A DNA stretch of 5,122 bases from Legionella genomosp. 1 (lineage in GTDB: Bacteria; Pseudomonadota; Gammaproteobacteria; Legionellales; Legionellaceae), in contig CAMDJY010000126.1 of the NCBI GenBank assembly GCA_945901145.1, positions 1-5,122 on the forward strand, written 5' to 3'. The translations under genes and the position numbers were made by a program. Positions 1 to 5,122 of the stretch are shown here, piece after piece. Every line of letters begins with the position of its first letter. Within the stretch, counting starts at the first letter, position 1. Below the pieces are notes generated by a model. That model made no database searches, was not told the DNA's origin, and saw only the letters and a list, made by a program, of their open reading frames with translations.

Positions 1-981
1 AAAAGAATTAAAACAGGACAGTCCTTTTCTGAAGCTGAAATCAAAGGAGGAATGATTGAAGCTTTGCGTCGTGATCAAGCGACCGATCGGAAAATAACTC
101 GTATTACGATTGCACCTCATACTTTTAATCAGCGTCTCACTACCATACGTCAATTCATTAGTTGGTGCTTTGATATGCACCTTAGCTCATTACCATTATC
201 TGATCAAAGCTATGAGCGAATTCGAGAACAACAAAAAAGATTTTTAAAATGGTTAGACAGTTCCTTTATTAATGCACCTCCAAGTAATAAAGGAAAAAAT
301 AAAGGATTGATAGATAAAGAGATATTCTTTCTCATTCATTGTCTAGATCCAGATAATCCAGAAGCCATAGGGCGCAACCCAGCAGTAAGATTTAGAAATT
401 ATATTTCCATTATGATCATGTTGTATTATGGATTACGGCCAGGTGAATTATTATGTCTCCAAGTGAGCGATATTGAGATAGGTGCAATTTCTAGTATTCG
501 TGTTGTTCGAAGGCCACCCGACAAAAATGATCCTCGTAAACCAAGACCCCAAATAAAGCGGAATGGCCGAGTAATGCCAATTGATGATCCTTTGTTTGTA
601 AGAAGACTAGATGAATATATTATGAATTGGCGAGATGTTTTAGAAAAAAATACTACCATTAATTCAGAATATTTAATTTTAAGTGATGAAGGTATTCCCC
701 TTTCTCAATCAGCATTAACACAGTTTTTTCAAGGGATAAGAAATAGATTCCCAGAAAAATTACCGTCGCATTTAAGTGCCAAAGCTCTGCGCCATACTTT
801 TTCTAGTGTAATGGAACGTACCTTACGCAATGCGGGCTTAGATGAAGATCGACGTAGACAAGCATTAGCAATATTAAGAGGTGATAGCAGCTTAGAATCA
901 CAATCAGTTTATATTGCTCAAGAAATTGAAGAACAAGCAAGTCAAGCGTTAAAAAGCTACCAGCGAGATTTGTTAAATTAA
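1..981 (+). CDS. Tyrosine recombinase/integrase no. 1 of the cassette (5' end outside window)
   Basis: Site-specific tyrosine recombinase, expected to cut and rejoin DNA through a 3'-phosphotyrosine link during integration or excision of a mobile element. The frame is open from base 1, so 326 C-terminal residues are visible and the true start lies upstream. An ATG at 52 exists, but the AAAGGAGG before it is only 1 nt away, and the helices around codons 18-60 look like the end of a core-binding domain. Counting codons from base 1, the catalytic set reads: Arg I R146 (in GLRPGE), beta-strand K186, box II R264 followed by RHTF, and nucleophile Y304 (in SVYIAQ). The usual His of HxxR is K261, and the usual His/Trp nine residues before the Tyr is D295. 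The protein ends about 22 residues after Y304, without the cysteine-rich tail of its two neighbours. It is first in a run of three recombinases and is TnpA-like in position. The family is certain from the motifs; the precise subfamily is not. Confidence 0.9.
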   Translation, partial: KRIKTGQSFSEAEIKGGMIEALRRDQATDRKITRITIAPHTFNQRLTTIRQFISWCFDMHLSSLPLSDQSYERIREQQKRFLKWLDSSFINAPPSNKGKNKGLIDKEIFFLIHCLDPDNPEAIGRNPAVRFRNYISIMIMLYYGLRPGELLCLQVSDIEIGAISSIRVVRRPPDKNDPRKPRPQIKRNGRVMPIDDPLFVRRLDEYIMNWRDVLEKNTTINSEYLILSDEGIPLSQSALTQFFQGIRNRFPEKLPSHLSAKALRHTFSSVMERTLRNAGLDEDRRRQALAILRGDSSLESQSVYIAQEIEEQASQALKSYQRDLLN

Positions 982-984
982 GGA
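980..984 (+). promoter_or_regulatory. Ribosome binding site for recombinase 2 (decides a GTG start)
   Basis: AAGGA lies 6 nt before the GTG at 991 and overlaps the stop codon of recombinase 1. It supports GTG as the start: the next in-frame ATG is about 40 codons further on and would remove part of the N-terminal region. The placement suggests that ribosomes ending gene 1 can restart on gene 2. Confidence 0.7.
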
Positions 985-990
985 ACATAT

Positions 991-2592
991 GTGAGCAGTT
1001 CAGTCTTAATCAGATTAATTGAAGAACATGAATGGGTTGATATACCACCTAAAATTACTACTAGAGAAGGTCATGCTATTGATACGTCTAGCAATCAATG
1101 GCATCTCCCCTATTCAATGAGAGCTCATGCCACTTTAGACTTTAACAACATCATTAATTCTTCCTTACGTTGGGTTACAAAAAGATATATTCAAGAAAAA
1201 ATTCAAATAACATCCACTCATGCAGGCTATAGTAACTTTCAAGATATAAAACGTGAGTTTTTAAGATTTCAAAATGATTATGGTCTACTTGAAAACCTTA
1301 ATAAGGTCGAAATAGAAAATAAGCTTATCTCAATAATTGAACATCGAATTTCATTAGCTAGGGAAAAACATCGGCTATGGGCTTTATACAGACCAATACA
1401 ATGGTATATCTGGTGCGCTGAAAACTATCCAGAAATCGGCTTTTGCTCAGCTTATGCAATGGAATTAGATAGTATGATTCTTCCTGGGAATCCAAAAGGC
1501 GAAGCTGTACGGATGGAGGATCCAGATAGTGGTCCTCTTCATCGCTCACTAGAATTACCCCTCGTTATTAAAGCACTACGCGAAGACACCAGTAATGTGC
1601 ATGAACACTTGCAACAAAAAGTAGCTGTTGCTCTTTCAGTTGCTCTTGGGCGCAATCCTGCAAATTTAGCCTATCTAAAAGAAACTGATTTTATCAATCT
1701 TACGCCTAACTCAGAAGAATCTTGTTATATGCTTAAAATGCCCCGGATTAAAAAACGACAATTGAATCCACGCGATGATTTCATGGAAGAATATCTAGCC
1801 CCTGACTTTGCAAAGTATGTTCAGGAGTTAATCGCAGCAAATCAAGCAATAAAGACTGTTATAAAAACTCAAAATGGAGACATTCAAATTGATAAGCCTC
1901 TTTTTATAAAAGTAAATAAAAATAAGGCTGCTTTATCAGCAGGACTTTTAAATGAAATTTTTAATATGCCTAGTGCTGAAATTAGCGAATTGATAAAAAA
2001 ATTTTCTAAACGTCATAATATTATCTCCCCCTTAACTGGGGAAGTTTTATACTTATCTACTCGTCGTCTCAGATACACCTTAGCCACATGCCTTGCATCA
2101 GAGGGAGTTAGTAAACGTGAATTAGCACGAATACTTGATCATACCGATACTCAGCATGTACAAGTTTACTTTGAAGTAGCCGGTAATATTGTTGAGCATC
2201 TGGATAAAGCCAGCGCCAAAGGTTTTGCAAAGTATCTGGATTTTTTTAAAGGTCATATTATAGATAATGCAGATGAGGCTATTAATGGCCATAGGAATGA
2301 TAAGCATCTTTCATTCATCAATGAAACTAACCCTATAGATCAAACAGAGATTGGAGTTTGTGGAGAAAATAATATATGTCATCTAGATCCACCTTTCTCA
2401 TGCTATCTTTGCCCAAAATTTCAACCATACCGACATGCTAATCACGAGCATGTGCTTGACTGCCTATTGAGTTCTCGCGATACAAGAATGAAAAAATACG
2501 AAAACGCACGGCTTGGTATTCAATTAGATGATGTAATATTCGCAGTTGCTCAAGTAGCCGAACAATGTAAAAGTGAGGCAAGCAATGGTTGA
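991..2592 (+). CDS. Tyrosine recombinase/integrase no. 2 with C-terminal Cys cluster
   Basis: A 533-residue tyrosine recombinase starting at GTG 991, 9 nt after recombinase 1. Residues 1-190 are an N-terminal and core-binding region without a motif I can name; the catalytic domain spans about 195-410. Catalytic residues by eye: Arg I R221 (in LGRNPANL), beta-strand K254 or K255, box II R361 (in RRLRYT), H384 (in LDHTD) and nucleophile Y393 (in QVYFE), with the canonical H-to-Y spacing of 9. The first His of HxxR is R358. After the catalytic domain comes a Cys-rich segment, C457, C463, C471 and C474 (CYLCPKF), followed by His residues and a further Cys, probably a zinc-binding element. Such C-terminal Cys clusters occur in long transposon-type tyrosine recombinases such as Tn554 TnpB. 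It overlaps the next gene by 8 nt. It probably acts with recombinases 1 and 3 in one complex. The family is sure; the exact role within the complex is inference. Confidence 0.9.
   Translation: MSSSVLIRLIEEHEWVDIPPKITTREGHAIDTSSNQWHLPYSMRAHATLDFNNIINSSLRWVTKRYIQEKIQITSTHAGYSNFQDIKREFLRFQNDYGLLENLNKVEIENKLISIIEHRISLAREKHRLWALYRPIQWYIWCAENYPEIGFCSAYAMELDSMILPGNPKGEAVRMEDPDSGPLHRSLELPLVIKALREDTSNVHEHLQQKVAVALSVALGRNPANLAYLKETDFINLTPNSEESCYMLKMPRIKKRQLNPRDDFMEEYLAPDFAKYVQELIAANQAIKTVIKTQNGDIQIDKPLFIKVNKNKAALSAGLLNEIFNMPSAEISELIKKFSKRHNIISPLTGEVLYLSTRRLRYTLATCLASEGVSKRELARILDHTDTQHVQVYFEVAGNIVEHLDKASAKGFAKYLDFFKGHIIDNADEAINGHRNDKHLSFINETNPIDQTEIGVCGENNICHLDPPFSCYLCPKFQPYRHANHEHVLDCLLSSRDTRMKKYENARLGIQLDDVIFAVAQVAEQCKSEASNG
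2575..2578 (+). promoter_or_regulatory. Ribosome binding site for recombinase 3
   Basis: GAGG lies 6 nt before the ATG at 2585, inside the end of recombinase 2. It favours ATG 2585 over the in-frame GTG at 2573, which has no purine-rich site at a useful distance. The resulting ATGGTTGA overlap is typical of translational coupling. Confidence 0.55.
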
Positions 2593-4594
2593 CGGACGCT
2601 CAAAGCGAAAAGCTCGCATAATACCTTTCTTAAATGCATTAGAAAAAGATCGCGAAGCCAATTTGACTGCATTAATTGCTCTAGCAAGAAAATTAGAAAT
2701 AGATGGTTTCGAATCGAAGAATTGGACCGATCCTATTTGGGCAGTTAAATCTGAACGGCTAAGAAAACAGTCGGGGAAAAATGCTCTTACTGCCTCGTTA
2801 ATATTCAATTTTGCACCCAAAATTAGCAGCGATCCTTTACCCAATGATTGGGCTAACTTGATAAAAACATTAGCACTCCTGAGATTACATCGTAAAAACC
2901 AATCTATAACAAATCAAAGGATGTTTATTGCTGCAATTAGCTACGTTGCATATGAATCACTTAAACAAAAACAGCATATTTCTCAGCTAACCCCAGAAAC
3001 ACTTGACTTGGCTTGTCGATTAATTGCTTCACATTACAGTGAAGGGGCGGCTTACAACATGCATAAAGTTATTGGTGAATTTGCATCCCATTGCGATGTA
3101 AATGGTTTATGCAAAGTACATCTTAACTATAGATTTGCAGGAATGAAACGCCCTGCTAGCACTTCTGGTCTTGGATATAAACGTTTAGATGATCCTAATG
3201 TACTTGAGACTACCAATGATAAAATAATTTCACCTGAGGTGTTTCGTGTTATTGGTGAGCTATATCAAAATGTTCCAAGAGATCATAAATATCGATTTTA
3301 TATCTTGGTGTTAGCTTTATTGTCGTGCTTGGGAAGACGGTTTAGTGAGATCGCTTTACTACCACATCAAAACATTAGAACCGACAATGAAGAACGAGTT
3401 TTCATTGAATATTTTCCTCGCAAGCAATCTCGTGGCGATACTTTTACCCCTCTTCGACGTCTATATCTTCCCACAGCAACAATACCAATAATCACTGAAA
3501 TTCTATTGGAATTAGAAAAATGTTGTTTGTCAGCTCGAACAACCGCAGCAGAAATGCGACGAGCTAATGGCCCTGACTTAACCTTTTTAGCTCACATCCC
3601 TAACGATAAACAGCTTTATACTGATGATTTAGTCAAACTCGGCTTAAGCCCTACCTTGCTATCAGTTACAGGTTGGCTAAGAGAACAGGGTTATTCCTAT
3701 CCGGATCACACCAAATTAACCAAGCAAAATACAAAACCTAGTCGCCCTATCTTATACACTACCAAAGAGGGCATAACTAAATATTGCCAGAGAGATTTTT
3801 CCCCAAATTACAACCAACCAATTCACATCGATCAAACTGGCAAAGAATATTATCTGGAAAATTTATTACTTGTAAGACACAGGGGATTATCATCAGGCGC
3901 TTACAGTTGCTGGATAGCAACGCAATGCACGCACTCCATGATGACCACATTTTTAAGATATCTTGAAGATCTTGTCGCCCAATATGCTTCATCCTCAATT
4001 AACTCCAGCTTTACTTGTCATCACTTCCGCCATACCTTAAATACCCTCTTAGATGAAGGAGGATTAAGTGATCTCCTACAAACTGAATGGTTTGGTAGAA
4101 AAAATCCACGCGATACAAAAGCTTATCAGCATACAAGCCGCGAAAAACGAGCATTACTGCTTCGTGAAGATATTAAAAAAGGACGAGTAGGCGGACAAAT
4201 TGTTGATAAACTCAAATCTATCCCTGTCACTGTACAAGACGCTTTTCTTAAGGCCAGAATTAATGCCGTACATGATGTAGGCTCAGGCATTTGTGTACAT
4301 AACTTCGTTCAAACGCCTTGTGAGCGCCATCTGCAATGTAGTGCTGATTGCAAAGATTATGTCTGGGTCAAAAATGATGAAGGTCGTGTTGATGATTTAA
4401 AACGACAATATTCTATGACTGTAATAGCGCGCGAAACTGCAGAAAAAAAATCAAAAGAGAAAAATGCTAAAAAAAGCATTGATTGGCTTACTCATAATGA
4501 GAAAAAATTAACAACTCTTTCCAAACAACTTACTGATAACAATATTTCTGAATTTGATCCTCATCAATACATAAAGGAGCTTGCTGATGAATAA
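2585..4594 (+). CDS. Large tyrosine recombinase no. 3 with catalytic-domain insert and Cys-rich tail
   Basis: A 669-residue tyrosine recombinase, the longest of the three. ATG 2585 is chosen for its GAGG site; GTG 2573 would add four residues. The start is basic (GRSKRKAR), followed by a helical N-terminal region to about residue 210. Catalytic residues by eye: Arg I R252 (in LGRRFSE), beta-strand K280, box II H479-x-x-R482 (HHFRHT, the only intact HxxR of the three) and nucleophile Y514 (in KAYQH). The usual His/Trp nine residues before the Tyr is R505. K280 and H479 are 199 residues apart, against about 75 in recombinase 1 and 104 in recombinase 2, so roughly 100 extra residues are inserted. 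The tail has C570, C579, C585 and C589 (PCERHLQCSADC), a likely metal site, then a charged helical end. Length and architecture resemble Tn554 TnpB (about 630 residues), but homology is judged by eye only. It overlaps its neighbours by 8 nt on each side. Confidence 0.9.
   Translation: MVDGRSKRKARIIPFLNALEKDREANLTALIALARKLEIDGFESKNWTDPIWAVKSERLRKQSGKNALTASLIFNFAPKISSDPLPNDWANLIKTLALLRLHRKNQSITNQRMFIAAISYVAYESLKQKQHISQLTPETLDLACRLIASHYSEGAAYNMHKVIGEFASHCDVNGLCKVHLNYRFAGMKRPASTSGLGYKRLDDPNVLETTNDKIISPEVFRVIGELYQNVPRDHKYRFYILVLALLSCLGRRFSEIALLPHQNIRTDNEERVFIEYFPRKQSRGDTFTPLRRLYLPTATIPIITEILLELEKCCLSARTTAAEMRRANGPDLTFLAHIPNDKQLYTDDLVKLGLSPTLLSVTGWLREQGYSYPDHTKLTKQNTKPSRPILYTTKEGITKYCQRDFSPNYNQPIHIDQTGKEYYLENLLLVRHRGLSSGAYSCWIATQCTHSMMTTFLRYLEDLVAQYASSSINSSFTCHHFRHTLNTLLDEGGLSDLLQTEWFGRKNPRDTKAYQHTSREKRALLLREDIKKGRVGGQIVDKLKSIPVTVQDAFLKARINAVHDVGSGICVHNFVQTPCERHLQCSADCKDYVWVKNDEGRVDDLKRQYSMTVIARETAEKKSKEKNAKKSIDWLTHNEKKLTTLSKQLTDNNISEFDPHQYIKELADE
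4573..4579 (+). promoter_or_regulatory. Ribosome binding site for the HTH/coiled-coil protein
   Basis: AAAGGAG lies 7 nt before the ATG at 4587. It is the strongest correctly spaced site in the window and sets the start at ATG 4587 rather than the in-frame TTG (4581) or CTG (4584), which lie too close to it. Confidence 0.8.
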
Positions 4595-5057
4595 GCGTTT
4601 TCGCAGAATGACCGATAGCGACGTTAAATCGATTATTAGTGATCTTGATCGTTGGGCAGCAGGTCAGCTTGGGTCTAAACTCACCTGGGCGGTACTTGAG
4701 GAACGTTTTGAATTTAGCCGCCAATCTCTACAAGCTAAAACAGAAATAAAAGCAGCTTATGATTACGCAAAAAAGTCACTTGCTGGCGGTTTAGTGAAAG
4801 GCAGAGAGCAAGCCGCTCAAGAAAACGAAGAACTTTTGCATGAAGTTCAGCGCCTAAAACTAGAAGTTGCCGAATATAAACGCAGGGAACATTTATGGCG
4901 CGAACGTTGGCAGCGCATTGCTTTTCATATACGGCAAAAAGGTTTACAAGTTCATGAAATAGACCAATCTGCGCCTGAAAATTCATTAACGGAACGAGAA
5001 ACAAACAATATATTAAAGCTATTCGATAAAGATATACCGTCATCGGGAAGAATCTAA
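4587..5057 (+). CDS. Small HTH-like/coiled-coil accessory protein of the recombinase cassette (TnpC-like)
   Basis: A 156-residue soluble protein with no signal peptide or membrane segment. Residues 9-30 form a helix with a Trp (DLDRWAAGQLG). Residues 32-60 (LTWAVLEERFEFSRQSLQAK, then EIKAAYDYAK) look like a helix-turn-helix, with the FSRQSL stretch as a likely recognition helix. Residues 74-111 are a charged coiled coil: L83, V87, L90, V94 and Y97 sit at 4-3-4-3 spacing, continuing through W104, W108 and I111. The C-terminal 35 residues look disordered. The architecture and last position in the operon match TnpC of Tn554-type transposons, a small accessory protein that affects transposition efficiency and orientation. 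By analogy it may bind element ends or bridge the recombinases. It begins within the stop codon of recombinase 3 (ATGAATAA, 8-nt overlap), so its output is probably tied to that gene. The gene is certain; the function is inference, and a transcriptional regulator is the main alternative. Confidence 0.8.
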   Translation: MNKRFRRMTDSDVKSIISDLDRWAAGQLGSKLTWAVLEERFEFSRQSLQAKTEIKAAYDYAKKSLAGGLVKGREQAAQENEELLHEVQRLKLEVAEYKRREHLWRERWQRIAFHIRQKGLQVHEIDQSAPENSLTERETNNILKLFDKDIPSSGRI

Positions 5058-5069
5058 ATAAGACCTAAT

Positions 5070-5074
5070 AAAGG
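5070..5074 (+). promoter_or_regulatory. Ribosome binding site for the truncated fifth gene
   Basis: AAAGG lies 6 nt before the ATG at 5081, in the only intergenic gap of note (5058-5080, 23 nt). No hairpin or T-run is seen in the gap, so read-through from the recombinase operon into the fifth gene is expected. Confidence 0.6.
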
Positions 5075-5080
5075 TAACGC

Positions 5081-5122
5081 ATGAGCGCAAAAACTAATAA
5101 AACAATATCAGTCGCTGTTTTT
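5081..5122 (+). CDS. Start of a fifth co-directional gene (3' end outside window)
   Basis: Only 14 codons are visible (MSAKTNKTISVAVF), open to the window end and preceded by a correctly spaced AAAGG. The polar, Lys-rich start followed by a hydrophobic beta-strand-like run (ISVAVF) would fit the first strand of a P-loop protein such as a ParA-type ATPase, but 14 residues cannot establish a family. It lies 23 nt after the accessory gene and is probably co-transcribed with it. It is either a further member of the transposition module or the first cargo gene. Confidence 0.55.
   Translation, partial: MSAKTNKTISVAVF

Noticed and set aside
43..54. AAAGGAGG just before an ATG, as a start site for recombinase 1
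   Set aside because: The spacing is only 1 nt, the frame stays open to base 1, and starting here would cut off the core-binding domain expected in this family. Probably a chance match within codons for IKGGM.
2524..2844. 106-codon reading frame on the minus strand
   Set aside because: It lies antisense across the end of recombinase 2 and the start of recombinase 3, has no ribosome site or recognisable motif, and is explained by the low stop frequency opposite real genes.
3784..3966. 60-codon + strand frame inside recombinase 3
   Set aside because: An out-of-frame shadow within the insert region, with no ribosome site. The main frame continues through it without interruption, so it is not a sign of a frameshift.
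4735..5043. 102-codon reading frame on the minus strand
   Set aside because: Wholly antisense to the coiled-coil gene. Its Leu-rich composition is the mirror of the Glu/Lys/Gln-rich coil, not evidence for a membrane protein.
5058..5080. Possible terminator or attachment site in the 23-nt gap
   Set aside because: No inverted repeat, T-run or duplicated core is visible, and the gap holds a good ribosome site for the next gene.
1..5122. CRISPR arrays, tRNA genes or long direct repeats
   Set aside because: None seen. The window is coding nearly end to end, with no regularly spaced repeats or cloverleaf-like segments.

Overview
The window is almost wholly coding on the + strand. It holds a tightly packed run of genes for DNA breakage and rejoining: three consecutive, different tyrosine recombinases (integrases), then a small protein with a helix-turn-helix-like segment and a coiled coil, then the first 14 codons of a fifth gene. 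The DNA is AT-rich (clearly below 45% GC by eye). Shine-Dalgarno sites are good, genes overlap by a few bases, and ATG/GTG starts are used. This points to a bacterium, most plausibly a low-GC proteobacterium such as a Legionella-like gammaproteobacterium. The host assignment is inference only, because nothing in the window is diagnostic of a genus.

Layout. Bases 1-981: C-terminal 326 residues of a first recombinase whose start lies upstream of the window. Bases 991-2592: a 533-residue second recombinase with a C-terminal cysteine cluster. Bases 2585-4594: a 669-residue third recombinase with a long insert inside the catalytic domain and its own C-terminal cysteine cluster. Bases 4587-5057: a 156-residue accessory protein. 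Bases 5081 onward: a new gene cut by the window end. Spacings are 9 nt, an 8-nt overlap, an 8-nt overlap and 23 nt. This is a single operon with probable translational coupling, and there is no room inside it for promoters or terminators of ordinary size.

How they work together. The arrangement is the transposition or integration module of a mobile element. It is like Tn554-type transposons (TnpA and TnpB tyrosine recombinases plus small TnpC) but with an extra recombinase, and it is reminiscent of the recombinase-in-trio (RIT) elements and the gamma-mobile-trio (GmtY/X/Z) islands. Each recombinase keeps both catalytic arginines, the beta-strand lysine and the tyrosine nucleophile. Each departs from the consensus at a different one or two of the remaining positions, which hints at division of labour in a mixed recombination complex. 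The fifth gene is probably either the first cargo gene or another module member. The element's ends and attachment site are not in the window.
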